A stretch of DNA of 62,000 nucleotides from assembly GCA_012295275.1 (NCBI GenBank), contig CM022676.1, forward strand, positions 15,658,785 to 15,720,784, given 5' to 3'. Source of the DNA: Chrysomallon squamiferum (lineage: Eukaryota; Mollusca; Gastropoda; Neomphalida; Peltospiridae). Positions 1 to 14,516 of this stretch are shown here, piece by piece. Position 1 is the first letter of the stretch, and every line of letters starts with the position of its first letter. The notes below the pieces were generated by a model, which was not told where the DNA came from, made no database searches, and saw nothing but the letters and a program-made list of their open reading frames with translations. The position numbers were made by a program, and so were the translations under genes.

Positions 1-59
1 TTACTAAAATCCAAATATTACATCTAATGAAGTTTTTTATATTGTAGTCTACCTAGTGA

Positions 60-1830
60 CAAATTTGGAATCCTTAGCAATAAAACATTTTCATCAAAAT
101 TGGGCTACTCATTACCACGGTATCGATCCAAAAATAGTGGCAGTTATGTCTATCTGTGACAAAAATGTCAAACTTCGTGAGCCAGTAATATTAAGCTAGC
201 TGTGCCATCCAGCACACAGAATTTCAGCTGTGAAGTTTATGTCGATACAGACTTAGCCATTATTCAATTATTATCCTCATAATTCCATCCCTCGCTGATT
301 CCCAGTTTTAAATAAAATAAACAACAAGACACTGACAAACTTTGATTAACAAATTCAAAGAATCAAATATTCGTTATTTTAAAACAAATATAAGAGTCGG
401 AATACTATTAGATTTAATCTAGAACTTACTCTGTTTGAGTTATTAGTGTTATTATTATTATTATTATTATTATCTTCATAATTATAATCATCATTCGTAT
501 TTCACTTTTAATAACAATATATATAAATATGACGTCTGTAGGTATTAGAAATAAATAAATCCAGATACACGTAAAGAAATACATGTCTTTCTTGAAAACT
601 GACTACATCAGTCTGTCTCCATCAAACACCATTAACTTAATTCAGATCCTGATTTCTTTCATAATATACATAACACGTTGACTGACGCAGTTTAACTGAT
701 AATGGCACACTTGTTTGTTATTAGTAGCTGAAATGGAACGTATCACACGGATGAAATAAGAAAAGTATTGTTATCAAGAACAGTGAAGAAAACCTTTCTT
801 TGTGGTAGTCTGTCTACCTGTCTGTCCACTAATCTTTATCTACCTGTCTGTCTCTAATTATTTATTCAAAATAATTTGCCATTATATATACTGCACAAAC
901 GTAATCTAAAATATCCGTAGATACTTGTGTGAATTTCTAAATGTGATTGTGAGTGTGTCTGTGTATGCGTGTGTGTGTCTGTGTGTTTGTGTGTATGTAT
1001 GTATCTGTGACTTTGGGCGTGTCTGTGTGTGTGTGTGTGTTCGATTCTGTGAACAATTCTTATATTTGAAATTTCCTATTACACGATATTCTCCTATGAA
1101 CATCTGTACCGATTCCTTCAACATGTTATTAACATGTGTTAATAAGTAAATACTCAATGAATTTATTTTTTTATAATCGTATCATATTCTTTCTTGCGTC
1201 AAAGATATAAAGAAAGTATATTGAGCTCTTACTAAATGAATAATATAATTATGAGTGTATTGGATGTGAAATATATCTAGAAATTCTTCACCCCAACTAT
1301 ATAGCTGTCTACTTTTCAAGTTTTTTAAAACCACAGTGTCACCTGTTTTCTGTAAAGGTGATGTTGTGCAGTGGTCAGTGTTGTCCTATCAGTGGTAAAG
1401 CGCTCGTTACACTTTAATAGATACTAATAGAAATAATGGAGGCATTATGTTACTACGGGATTCGTGTTTCAACATCCTTGTTGTAACAATCTGTAAGTAA
1501 ATAAATATGTTGTCAGCACACAGAAACAAAAATCACTTTAGACAGCAAAACGATAGCCTGTTACTTCTGCTGGATTAATTGTCTGCACGTGAAAACGTGA
1601 CACATGTCATTTATCTTGCATTTTCGGTGTCGCTTCACAGTGATGAACGTCACATAAAAATTATAGACAAAAAGTGTTACTTGTTACACAGAAGTACAAA
1701 TACTTATTATATGTATTTCATTGTACATGGCTTTTTTGTATTTTCTTTTAATATTTTTTCTTCTTTTTTTTCTTTTATTATTTGGTTGTGTAACATAAGA
1801 TGTACCGTGTTAAACCAGTAAAAGAAAACA
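60..1830. repeat. Diverged non-coding repeat mosaic, copy 1
   Basis: No convincing gene is visible. Segments recur further right: about 65-195 matches 7390-7520 and part of 2275-2370; about 550-800 (containing TTGACTGACGCAGTTTA near 676) matches 7825-8080 and 6130-6260; about 1040-1230 matches 8525-8900; about 1338-1410 matches 9040-9115; about 1585-1700 matches 4185-4320. Matches are interrupted and clearly diverged, so the duplications look old. A GT-rich microsatellite lies at about 940-1040. Boundaries are approximate, judged by eye. Confidence 0.6.
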
Positions 1831-2159
1831 AAACAATGTACAACCAGAGGAGTAGAAGTGATAATCTCGAGACCAAATAACAAAGAAGGCTTCAAATTAC
1901 AATACAATATGATTGAATTCCATTAGAGGTAAAACTTTCCAACAAAAGTAAAAATAAAATTTTAACTTCACCATATTAGATTTTAGACGTATTACAACCA
2001 TGAAGTAAAATTATATAAACTCTATTCAAGAATAGTGTAACCTCAGGCATTTGTGTATATTAAATCAATAAAACTGTCAAAACTAACATTCTCACGTCAA
2101 CGTCTCCACTTTAAGTGCATTTTAGTATTAAACTACAAATATTATAGATTGTGGAAATT

Positions 2160-2471
2160 TTATATCTTGAGGTCATTTCAAGGTGTCGTGGGTAACAAAG
2201 TCAAATTCAAGATCAAACAAAAGTTGTAAACGTTCTAAAATGTAGGTCTATATGGTAAGGAAATAATGGCACATTTGGAATTCCTATCAAATTAGCTTTC
2301 CAACGAAAATGTTTCATCCAAATCTTCTCACTGATTAAGTAGATATCAGGGCTTGAAAAGTTGCATTAGTAGTAGTAGTAGTAGTAGTATCATTCAGTAT
2401 TCAGTATGTCACTCTTAATAACTACAAACATAAAAAAATTGAAATGACATATATGTAAGAGCACACACACA

Positions 2472-2502
<31 letters not shown>

Positions 2503-4460
2503 TCGCAGTAATAAATGTAAAATATAAAGGCCTTAGCAAGGTTTGGTCAGTTTGGAGACAGCTTGAAATAAACTATTATACGCAAGATAAATATACTCAT
2601 ATAAGTAAAGAACAAGAATATACAAACATAGCCAGAGTTACAGTCTCTAATAAAACCATTGTTGGTGATTTCCATCCCAAGTTCGCCCATGAAGTTGGAA
2701 ATGTCTTCTCATTTTTTTTCAGCGAGGTAGGAAGCCAATTGTCTTAGCCTCTTATGATCGAATAGATCTTATTGTGTGAAAGATTTTAACACTATGACGT
2801 GAGCGGTAGATCTGGTTAATCAAAAACAATAAATGCACAAAAAAAAGGAAAGTAAATAATTTCTACTCGGGTATTTGTTAGATGGACTAACCTGACCCAT
2901 GGCTGAACGTGCTTCGATCTCACTTTTGCATATGACTGTTCTAGATTAATGTTAATTAGTTTGCAGCTTAGTCGTTTTGTTATTGTGTTGTTAGAACGTT
3001 ATAACATACGTAACGCTAGCTTCAAAATGTTCATTTCGTATTTCAGATATTTCCATGTACAATTTAATGGTGCTCAAGTGATATTCGCAGTAGCACTATA
3101 TCCAGTCTGTGTTTGTTTTGTTATGTAGGTCAGATTAAAAATTGTGTGTCACACGAGAACAAACGTGAACTCGGGTGTTATTTACAACGATCTGGCAGAT
3201 ACTCTGGTAACACAGAGTCTGCACAAAAGTGCGGAAAAGATAGTGAAAGAAAGAAATGATTTATGTTTATCAGCATTTGTAAGAAGATAAATAACAGTAA
3301 CTGTTCAGTAACAATAACACTGATAAAGAAAGCATTATAACAAAAACAACAATACAACTATTACTACTACTACTGCTACTACTACTACTACTAATACCAC
3401 TAATACTACTACTACTACTAATAATAATAATAACAACAACAACAATACAGGTAATCAGATACATTTAAATCTTTGAAAGTTAACTTCTTCCTCTTCTTCC
3501 TCTTTCTCAGTTACTATTACACAGGACTGAACAACGTTTATCAACACACCAGTGAAACATGCACTATGAAAATTGTGTGAAGCACATTCATACGAAATTC
3601 AAATTGTGAGCCGAGACGGAGGTGAAACATATTTTTCAGAAAATTAAATAGCAAATCATTGTTCTTAGGTTTCCCTTTGTTTACCGTGAACATCAAATAA
3701 TAATAATAATAATAATAGTAGTAATAATAATAATAATATTCATAATGATAATAATAATAATAATATTCATAATGATAGTAACAACAACAACAATAATAGT
3801 GTGTACTCGTCCTTTCTTACATATAATCACAATTATTCAGATCTAAAGCATAGTTATAGTTATTTCACATCCGGGTCAATATACAAAACCGTTAATGTAC
3901 AAGTTTAAAATCTCTGAGAAAAGTATTATATTGTATCTGAAAATAATTTTAAAATGTTTTCTCGACTGTAAACTGTGTAACTATTAATGGCTCGGTTTCG
4001 GTAGTATAGAGATTACTTTTTCCAGCAGCTGAATGTTTCCTACTTAGGTCAGGTAGCAATAATTCATTACTGCTACCGCCACAGCTAGATGTTTGCCATT
4101 AGTTTATTACAAACTGGTTTTGGAAATACTTTGCTGACTCACTCAAACTTTTTTTCAGTGTAAAAATCTCGTTAACAAAATCATCATCTGCTCGTGAAAA
4201 CGTGACTGAAGTCACATATCTTACAAGTCACGGTTCTTAGGTTGTCAGGTGTCAGTTTACAGGGGTCAAATTCAGATAGAAAGTACAAAGAAGCCGTGCT
4301 GCTTGTTACTGGTAAATAAATACACTGATACTGGTTAACTGTTTGCTGCTGTTGTATTTTGTAACTTTTAAAATGTTTTTAATTGTGTGGCGGTGTAATT
4401 TAATATATACAGACGGAAACCAGTAAGAAAGACATAACTAGAGGACCAGATGTAATAATC
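2160..4460. repeat. Diverged non-coding repeat mosaic, copy 2
   Basis: This stretch shares blocks with the other mosaic copies: about 2165-2370 with the first 200 bases and with 7290-7520; 2940-3240 with 6540-6850; 3960-4180 with 7090-7290; 4185-4460 with 1585-1830. It holds an (AC)n/(CG)n tract at 2461-2503 and ACT/AAT trinucleotide runs at about 3355-3435 and 3695-3800. No coding exon was recognised. Confidence 0.55.
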
Positions 4461-5028
4461 TCAAGAATAAACAGCAACTTCATAATCTAAGTTTTTAACC
4501 GTATTACAGCCTTGTTCATTTCTGAATCATTTAATCTGTAAATGTGTGAAAATGGATATTTTGTGGTCAGCATGTCCATTTTTAAAATGATCTCTATGTA
4601 AACTGTGATGTTTTCACAGAGCTATCTTGCATTACAAGAAGACACATATGTACAAAAAAATAAAATTAGTATATATTAATTTATAACCTGTAATATTATC
4701 TTACCTACATAAATTGATATTTTATTTTTATTTTCATAATCACTCTGATTTGTTTGTGTGATGCATATACGTTAAAATATAAACTCATTTCTCTGATCTT
4801 TGTTAATATAGATGTTGGTCAAGCTTATCTTTGGGATAGTTCCAAACACAGATCTTAATTTCCAGTTCTAATTTACTTTATATGATGGAAATATAAACCC
4901 GGTGAAATTTTATCAGTGGTTATAAATTAATCAGTTTAGATGATAATATGTTCATTCTATCGCCAAGATTATGAAATGTAATCTGAACATAAACAAAAAA
5001 ATTATATATATAAACGTAAAGTAAAGTA

Positions 5029-5069
<41 letters not shown>

Positions 5070-5411
5070 CAACAATAATAATAATACTGAAAGCCTTAAA
5101 TATGTACGGATATATCCATTCACACACACATAGTTACTGAGACAATAATTCAGACTCATGCATTTATTTCTTCTTTTTGTTCAAATTTATTTAATTTCTT
5201 GCACAGCTGGAGACCTATTTACCTCTAACTTCTCTTCTTGAAAAAGTTGATATTTTCTCAGTATTTTACTTATCGAATCAACTAAATATGGATACTAAAG
5301 CGTGTGTATGTATTCATTTATTTGCTTGTGTGAATGTGACTAATGTCTAAGGGAATTATTATAATAATTATTAAATTAAAATATAGCTAATGTATCCATC
5401 TAATATCTGGT

Positions 5412-5447
<36 letters not shown>

Positions 5448-5930
5448 GAACCAGATTAGGTGAACATAATAGCTTAATACATTAGTATCGACCATTAATC
5501 CGACCTAGAAATCTTAAACTTTTCACTGCAGTATTTTCAGGTGATAGAAAACAAACGTTCTTGAAACAGGAAACCAGGAAGTGTTGTCATCGGCAGTAAA
5601 AAAGGTATTTAAAGAACAATAATTTTTAAGCGAGGATAAAATTAATGATATTAATAATATTATTTAAACGGAAACCTTTTGTTTTCATAATTCGTCAGTT
5701 TATAACGATCATTTACACAAAAACTTATATCGAAAATATACGACCCGCAAATCTAAATTAACAGGGTGATTTAATTATACTAATTAAATAAATACATTAA
5801 TCAATAATTGGAAAAACAAATCGGATAAATCTCTACATATCTCTCGAGTGTCGTTATCAAACCGTGAAGGATGATTATCATCTCTTTTTCTCTCAGTCAC
5901 TGCGTCGACTTTCTGCGAGTAGGCTTTGAT
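4460..5930. other. Unassigned non-coding stretch
   Basis: Nothing recognisable beyond AT-rich sequence, an (AAT)n run at about 5030-5085 and a poly-T tract at about 5418-5445. Open frames here are short or repeat-derived. Confidence 0.5.
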
Positions 5931-7290
5931 CTCTATTCGTGCACAAACTACTGCGAAGTGTTTTTCTTTTACTTTTCTTAATTTTTTTGTTTGTATTTTA
6001 TTCGGACCTAATTAGTTCGCTAAATTGTATCTGCTTAGTGCTCAAATCGAAAATGTCTGTAATTTACATTAAAATAAAGATTACATATCTCAATCGATTA
6101 CAGGTATATCAACTAAGTAAATCAAAATAAAGATATTTCTTCTTTGAAAACTGAACAGATCGGTGTGTGTCTGTGAAGTGCAACTACTTTAATCTGGATG
6201 TGGATTCCTCCTTTATACACATAGCATGTTGACTGACGCAGTTTAATTGTGTAACAGAAAAAGTAACTGAATCCAGCTGTGCACAGTGTAGGATTATTCT
6301 ATATGTAACTGTCAATTCATAAAGAGACCAACAAACAGACGTTAGGCATATGCAAATGTATGAACTATTCGTTCATGATAAACAACTAATACAGGTGTGT
6401 ACTTGTGTAAAACCTTTTTGAAGTTTACTGAATAACTGAATAAAGTTGTATTTTATGTGTGTTATTATATTGTACGGAGAAAGAGACCGTTTAGTACTTA
6501 TAGGTTCGATGATGATTCTAAATATAGATATGAATATTGTAGATTAATGTTAAATATTTCCAGCTTGGTCTTTCTCTTGTTTAATGTTTCAGAATCTTAC
6601 GGCATGCGTAAAAATAATTATAAAATTTTGGTTTCGTTTTTCAAACCTCGTCGTGCACGTGCTATAGTGCTCGGACGATGTTCACATGACGGGTATAAAG
6701 TTAAAGGGAACAAACGAGCGGATTTTTATGTAGGTCAGATAAAAATGCTGTGTCACTGATACACGATACACATACACAAGTATCTCCGGCTGTTATTTAC
6801 GACGATCTGAACAATTCGTAATCAATGCGCATAAGTGAAGAAATAAATAGGAAAATACCACATCACATACGTCTATCAAAATTCGTTAGAATATAAAAAA
6901 TAGTAACTGTTCAGTAACAATAACAATGATAAAAACAACATCACAACAACTATAACAATAACATTAACAATAATAATAGTAATAATAATAACAACAACAA
7001 TAATAAAAATAATAACAATAATAACAATATTGATGCACAGTTGCAGTTGTTCCGCTCCCTCGTTTATATATACAATCGAAAAATTGTGAGAGAAATGGAT
7101 GAAACTATATTTCGAACTAATTTTAAAATGTCTACGTACTTACAGGCAGTTTTCGGGCAGTATATACCTAACATTTTTTAACAAATGAAAGTTTGTTGTT
7201 CAGTTCAGGCAGCAATAGTTTACTACTGGTGCTGAGACAGCCAGTCTTTTATTACAAATTGTTTTGATGTGTTGTAGGTGACATCTTAGA
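5930..7290. repeat. Diverged non-coding repeat mosaic, copy 3
   Basis: Blocks at about 6130-6260, 6540-6850 and 7090-7290 match 550-710, 2940-3240 and 3960-4180 respectively, in the same orientation. The 100-codon open frame at 6457-6759 lies inside this repeat, and the aligned segment of copy 2 does not keep it open, so it is probably chance. Confidence 0.5.
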
Positions 7291-9260
7291 ATTTAATTTT
7301 GATTTAAGGTCATTTCGAATTCACGTCAGATTCAAGATCAAACAAAACGTGAAATTATATCAAAATTTACTTGCAGCTATTAAGGATTTTTACCAAATTA
7401 ATTTTTCAGTGATATAGTTTCATCAAAATTGAAGCGCTAATTAAAAATATGCCAGGGTTTGAAAAACGTGGCAGTTACGTCCACTTCTGTCCAAAAGATC
7501 AAACTTCGAGGCCAAATAATATTAAACAAATATTCAAAGAAGAGAAATCATTATATCAATACAATATAACATACCAAACGAAATGAACAACAATTCAGAA
7601 ATATGACATGGTTAATAAATTCAAACAAAAATATACTTTTAAAATATTAGTGCGATATGTTCTTTTAAAACAAAGATAAAGGTTTACGTTTGTCGGATGA
7701 CGTCAGAGTTAATCGATAATTTACTTTGTGTATGTAATTGTATTAGTACTATTATTCGGTATTTCACTCTTAATAACTATATACATAAACAAAATTATGA
7801 CATACCTGAAATAACTGTAGGTATAACAAATGAATAAATCCAGAAACACGAAAAGAAATACATTTCTTAATTAAGAACTGTCTACATCAGTCTGTCTACA
7901 TCAAACACCACTACTTTAATTCAGATGCTTATTGCTAGCTTTATATCCATTGCACGTTGACTGACGCAGTTTATTTGGTAATCGTACACCTGTTTGTTAC
8001 TAGTAGCTGAAGTGGAACGTATCACACTGATGAAATCAAGAAAAAAAAGTATTATTATCAAGAACAGCGAAGAAAACCTTTTTTGTTGTAGTATATCTAT
8101 CTGTCTGTCTGTCTGCCTGAATATCTATCTATCTCTGTCTACCTGTCTGTCTGTCTGTCTGCCTGAATATCTATATATGTCTACCTGTCTGTCTGTCTGT
8201 CTGCCTGAATATCTATCTATGTCTACTTGTCTGTCTGTCTGTCTGACTGTCTGAATATCTATCTATGTCAACCTGTCTGTCTGACTGTCTGAATATATAT
8301 CTATCTATGTCTACCTGTCTGTCTGTCTGACTGTCTCTCTGTCTTTCTGTCTGTCTATTTATCTATCTCTCTATTTATCTATCTATATTTATGTATTCAA
8401 ACTTGTTTATCATTATGTAAACTTCAGAAAGGCAAGCAAAAATATCCCTAGATACTTATGTGAAAGTTTCTAAATGTGAGTGTATGTTTTTTTTTCCTGT
8501 TCGTGTGTGTGTGAGTGCGCGCGCGATTCTCTGAACAATGATTTACATATTCGTATGTTCAATTACAGAAGATTCTGTTATGAACATCTGTACTGATTCA
8601 ACCAATTTGGATAAATTCTTCAGCGAATTCAGAATTTGATAAATACATATCTTTAGTGCCTCTAGTACAAAACACTTAAAAATAGTTGATTCATCGACTA
8701 TCAAAGTATTCTATTATTAGAGATATTAATTAGAATAACACAAATGGTGACAACAATACGCAACCATTTATCAATACAACAGCGCAGTGTGAATCAATGT
8801 TATCAACATGTCTTAACAATTATATACTCAATACATTTTATTTTTAGTATAATCATATGCTTTCTTGCGTCAAAGATATAATGAAAATATATTTTCCTCA
8901 TACTAAATGGGTAATATGATTATGAGCGGATTTTTGGTTTTTGCTAAATGATAATGATAACTAAGAATGAATGTGAAATATATCTAGAAATTATTCATCT
9001 CAATTATATAGTTGTCAGTTGTTGTTTTTTAAACACAGTCTCACTTGCTTTCTGTCACGGTGATGTTTTACAGGTGCAGTGGTCTCTGATATTCTATCAG
9101 TGGTAAAGCTCATGTTACAGTTAAGACTAGTTTGTCGTGATCTAACTTACAGTAACAGTAGATCCTGTTTAAGGATTGATCCTCGTAAATAACACCCAGA
9201 ATACCTTAGTGTGTCTGCTGTATCAGTGACACAAGATGTGTATCTGGGTTACATAACAAA
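7290..9260. repeat. Diverged non-coding repeat mosaic, copy 4, with inverted end piece
   Basis: About 7390-8080 and 8525-9115 run parallel to 65-800 and 1040-1410, with an extra stretch of about 200 bases near 8600-8800. A tetranucleotide tract of CTGT and ATCT units fills 8090-8390. The end, about 9180-9260, is the reverse complement of the block near 3120-3200, so the mosaic includes an inversion. Confidence 0.55.
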
Positions 9261-9299
9261 CAAACAGAAACGTTACAATATATTTAATACTCAAACAAC

Positions 9300-10690
9300 T
9301 AAGACTAGTATACTGAAGTATTCGGAGGTAGGGGGAGAGGGGAACAGCATTTTAAGATTATCTGTAAGTAAATTGTAAGTTGTAAAGCGCGTGATCTTGC
9401 ATAAATAGAAGACAAATTTGTAAATAAAATAAAATTAATATATAATAATATATAACCTTTAGTATTATCAAAACAAGATTTCCTCATAACTATATTATTT
9501 AATGCATGTTGTTATTATCTTTGGAACAGATTTGTGAAAACTATTATATACGATTTGGTTAAAAATACATGTGGACATAACACAATTTTCATAATATTAA
9601 ATGCTTACTTCAAACGGTATCTAAAATATTACATGATCGATATCTGCAAATATGGAAAACCTGAAATGTTGTCAAAGTGTATTCATTATAAATTGTATTA
9701 ATTAAGAATGTATTGAAATTAGAAAATTCTTGTAGCGCTCTGTCAAACAGGTTCTCATATTCTGGAGCGATCATTGCTATACCGATGAGTTTTTAAGCGC
9801 TTACTTTGGAGCACTAAGCACAAGATAAAAGTGTAAACAAATCTGGAATTTTCTGGAACAGCACTCTTCATTATCAAGTCTGTTGTAATTATCCGTTACT
9901 TTCCGCTTTCTGTACGATATAACTCATGTCAGTAAAACGCTTTAATACTCATCGCTAAAAAGGGAAGTTGCAGAAAAACAATCGCTCTAGAGAAGAGCAG
10001 TGTTCAAGCGAATGTTCAAGTCTTATGTAAAATTAGAACTCTGATGTTAAACTTGCTGTTAAAACTGGTTTAATATTGTAAGACAAAAGAGAAGATATTT
10101 GAAATTCTGACAAATTTGTAGATGAATGTCATTATGTATTTAAAAGCGAGAAACGGTCTATCAGATGAATCCAGATATATTTTCAAACAATAATTTGTTT
10201 AATATCAAAAATATGTTTAAACGTTTATATCGAAATACCGTTTATGTAACTTATTGGATGAGACAGCAACATATTTTCACACGAAAGCTAGAGAGCTATT
10301 AAAAACTTATATATATAAAAAAAATAATTAAAATAAAAATTAAAAAATAAATAAATAAATAAATAGATTTTAAATATATAACATTGTAAATCATTATATA
10401 TTCTACTGCTATAACTTTTATGTGTCTGTGTGTTAAAGATATTTATCTAGTTATATGTTCTGGTTATATCTTCATTGAAAGTGTTGTACTCCCAAACATA
10501 CTTCAACATACAGTGAACAAAATGTACAGAATTCTATGTCATTACTCATTGTAATAGTTGCTAATGGTTCGTGTCTTGTTTATTTATTTTATTTTCTGAT
10601 TCTTACTAATAAAGTGAGGTTATTTCTTCCTAATTTCACTCTTTGCTACTTTAAAAAAAATATATTATATATAAAGCACACTTAATTTGT
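9300..10690. other. No gene recognised
   Basis: AT-rich sequence with no supported exon on either strand and no long tandem repeat. Confidence 0.5.
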
Positions 10691-11329
10691 TTTTTTTTCT
10701 AAATGATGTCATAGATTATTATGTAGACAAATATGGCATACAAGTGTCTCTGTAGTGTATACCTGATTATACTGAATTAATGGAGTACCATTATATAGAC
10801 TGGTTTTGACCAGTGATTTAATACAGCAACTAGTTCGCATGTAAGTCAATGTTTAGTTGATTTCTTTGGCGTCCGCTAAGTAACGTAATATTTAAATAGC
10901 ACCGACTTGAATACGATAGCCTTGCGATAGATATAAATAGTGGAGTAAACCTTGTGAATTTGACTGTTGTGGAAATGCTTAGGACATATTGCTGCTAAAG
11001 GCAAGTTAATGTGACAAATGAGATTACACAACTGTTGTTATAAGTAACGAAAAGAAATATGTTATAATGTTCATGAGTGAGAATTATTTTGATTGTATTT
11101 TGTTATGACAACAAATAATAATACTCTAAACGTATTTTCGTCTGTTTTGTGTTATGTGGATAATAATTAAGTGACATTTTAAACATTCTTGCTCTGGGCT
11201 CTAGTATCACATGGATATTATAAATTATTGCCATCAGTTAGATAGCATGTCAAAGATCTAACTTATTTGTTTCTACAAAACATAAATGCCATACACTGTT
11301 TATACCAGAAACAAATTAATCAGAATTTT

Positions 11330-11700
11330 ACTAGATATAGTTTAATTAGAATCTTACTAGGCATAGTTTAATAACAGTTTTACTAGACATGTATTATTCA
11401 CAATTTTACTAAACAAACACTAATTAGAATTTTACTGGACAAAATTTAATCACAATTAAATAGCCACAGCTCTTTGCAACTTACTAGACAGATTAATAAC
11501 AATTACACTAGATATAGTTCATTCTCAGTTTTAATGGACATAGATTAACTAGAATTTTACTAAACACAGTTCAGTCACAATTTCACAAGACATAGAGTAA
11601 GTAGAAGTTTTGTAGACAGAGGTTAACCACAAATTTAATATATATAGATTAATTAGAATATGAAAAAAAAACATAGTTTAATCACATTTTTTACAGATTT
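11330..11700. repeat. About 30-bp degenerate minisatellite
   Basis: Roughly eleven degenerate units of about 28-32 bp containing TTTTACTAGACA followed by TAGTTTAAT. It lies downstream of the stop codon of gene 1. A short reverse-complement counterpart is at about 39595-39715 downstream of gene 2. Confidence 0.6.
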
Positions 11701-12027
11701 ATCGCAATTATATGCTGTACAGTATCAGTTAATTGAAAGAAAAACACTAATTACAGAATATTAAATACTATACAAACATGCACTGTATATTACATTGTCT
11801 TGAACTGAACACAATACAAGTAATAAACCACATTTGAAAACATTTGTCTAACTACGTTTTTGTATAAAAAGCAAAACATATATATATTTAATTAGCTCTT
11901 TTGATTAATAAAAAATCAATAATAGTGAATAATTGTTATATAATTTCATTTCCTGCAAATAGATGTTTAACCTATGTATGTCTGTACGTATATGTGTATA
12001 TGTAGGAATGAATGAACGTATCTACAC

Positions 12028-12029
<2 letters not shown>

Positions 12030-12092
<63 letters not shown>
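12030..12092. repeat. (AT)n microsatellite
   Basis: Uninterrupted alternating AT run just beyond the last exon of gene 1. Tyr/Ile open frames over it are spurious. Confidence 0.9.
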
Positions 12093-12098
<6 letters not shown>

Positions 12099-12217
12099 CA
12101 TGTATGTATGTATTATTTGTGTATGTACGTACGTATGTATGTATGTGTAAGTGTGTGTATATATATATATATATATGTACAGTAAAAGTAATATAAACAG
12201 ATTTATAGACAGATATT

Positions 12218-12300
12218 TTAATATTTTGATCCGTTATCATCGACTGCAAATACTTCATACGGATGCTGTTCAGATGACCCACTTCGTTCTACGTTGTTAC
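12218..12300 (-). CDS. Gene 1 exon 9: C-terminus with YEVF motif
   Basis: An 83-nt terminal exon, acceptor CTGTGTAG, stop TAA at 12218-12220. It encodes the last 26 residues including HPYEVFAV. Gene 2 has NLYEVLSV at the same place (39139-39203). Confidence 0.75.
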
Positions 12301-13059
12301 CTACACAGAAATAATAAGACATGTATAACCATGTATGTTACGTTTCAGAAATAATCATCCATACATTAGTAGTTAAACGTAGAAGAAACAAACAAAGAAA
12401 ACTGCATTGATAAACCATAAGTAATAAAATGTACAGAAAATTAAAACGACAAAAAATATGAAAAGTGACAGAGTAGCATCACTAGGTTGCTATTTACAAC
12501 CTGAAAGACAAATACTAATCTATGGCGCTGATAAAACATATCACACTGAACAATATTAATTTACAACAATATGTATTTATCATAGAAAGATGCTAAATTT
12601 TATACTAGCATAACTGAAGAGATAATACAAATTAGTTATATTAATTAATCATGTAATACAAAATAACCTTAGACGTTTTTAGCCCAATAGATAAATGACA
12701 ACATTTTATGTCATTACTATTTTATAATATTTGTTCAGTCTTCTATTTCAGGCCCCTTCTTTACTTGTTCATTTTTTACTTCCTTGTGTACCTTCCATCA
12801 TTTTTTCCTGATTACCTTGCCAGGAGTCTTAATATATACTGAACCTTCAGAATTGAAAACTGTTTAGTAAAGTACGGCGTATTCAAATAGCTATTAAGAA
12901 AATGTTGCACCTACCCGGTTCAGAAGGAAGATTTTCGTATGTTGGAGACTGCGGTTCTGGATCAGTTCTGTGATTTAAAACAGACAAAATGTCTACGTGA
13001 CTTCATTTTTCAATTTTAATAACAAAATTTACATAAAGCCTTCTTACAATTAACAAATG

Positions 13060-13092
<33 letters not shown>

Positions 13093-14253
13093 TATATAGA
13101 TACATATATTAGTAAAAATATTATAGGAAATAAACTTTGAAGTTAATTAAAAAGAAATTACCGAACAATCTAATTGTGGATTGTTGGATGATAACATAAA
13201 ATACACAAAATAGAGAGCATATATGGATATCATACAGACAGACATCGTACACAGACACACAAAGAATACACTTACTCTTTGGTAGAAAGATAGGAAAACT
13301 TAACAGATAAATTTGACAGTGACGTTTATAGATACTGGATTCAACTACAAGTCAGAGGAGTTATCTAAATAGAAAACCAGGATCTAGCTAGTGATGGATC
13401 TCTTCGGTCTCTCTCTTAAAGGAAACTCGGTGCTCAAACTTCGAGTTTGAAAGTAGCAAACATCATATCATAAAAATTCCGTCTTTGTAGATCACCATCA
13501 TAAATATGGTTATCACGAAATTTGTGTAACACATTTTGGATCTGTCAGTCTTTTTCTCACTTCGGAGACAGATGCATTAATGAATCAGTACATTTAAGAT
13601 ACATTGAAAACAGTGCAAAATTTCATTAACACAACTGACCACGACGTCCTAGTATTCCCTTGACCAGAGATATGTCATCTCACCCTTGATCGTCAACAAA
13701 CCAGAGGCTAACACAGAAATATTTCGGACATCAATCGTGAACTGCTTACATTTAGAGATTCACCGATCATTGAACCTCTGAATTGTGGACGTTAGAATGT
13801 CATCTTCATTAAAACAGGATAGGATGTTTTATCAGGAGACTCTTAACCTTTCATTTGCAGAATAAATATACTCGTTTAAGGACTGAAATGTGTAATCACT
13901 GCTATGAAGGAGGACATATATGTATCAACACAGCTACGAAATTTTTCAAAACTATATTCACCTGTACTGTCACTTAACATTACCTTTTTTCATACTCATG
14001 TTTGTCTTTTCCATTTCCTGAAAAACAAGATTTAAATGAAAATTGCAGGTGTAAACTAAAAACAAATAATAAAAAACTAATAATAATAAAACAAAAAATT
14101 AGAATTCTTATTTATTGCTAGTAAAGTTCCTAAAAGTAAAAATGGTTTCCACAAAAGCATAATACAGATGAAGTCATCTGGTAAAAATTATCACAGTATT
14201 TGTTACATTAAATAAAATAATCGAAACAAGATCAGTTATTTTATAATATTAAA

Positions 14254-14337
<84 letters not shown>

Positions 14338-14458
14338 TACAATAATAATAATAATAAAAAAGATGAAGATGATAGTTCTGAAATTGCATATAATTATTAT
14401 AATTTTTCTTCTTACAAAATGTATTACTTTTTTCTTTCAAATTGTATTACTGATACAT

Positions 14459-14516
<58 letters not shown>

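Larger units (their letters stand above)
10690..14350 (-). repeat. Left arm of inverted duplication carrying receptor tail exons
   Basis: This block is the reverse complement, diverged, of about 36490-40310. Matching landmarks are the three tail exons (13984-14017 with 36766-36799, 12915-12967 with 38414-38466, 12218-12300 with 39139-39203), the intron piece near 13640-13740 with 37080-37180, and the 3' flank near 10700-10930 with 40090-40300. It marks gene 1 and gene 2 as paralogues produced by duplication with inversion. Confidence 0.75.

Noticed and set aside
6457-6759. 100-codon frame in the left mosaic
   Set aside because: The aligned repeat copy near 2940-3240 is not open in this frame and no domain is recognisable.
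12915-12967. ITIM or ITSM in the gene 1 tail
   Set aside because: The residue two before Tyr445 is Pro, and Thr sits at -1, so neither consensus is met; YxxL/YxN is the safer description.
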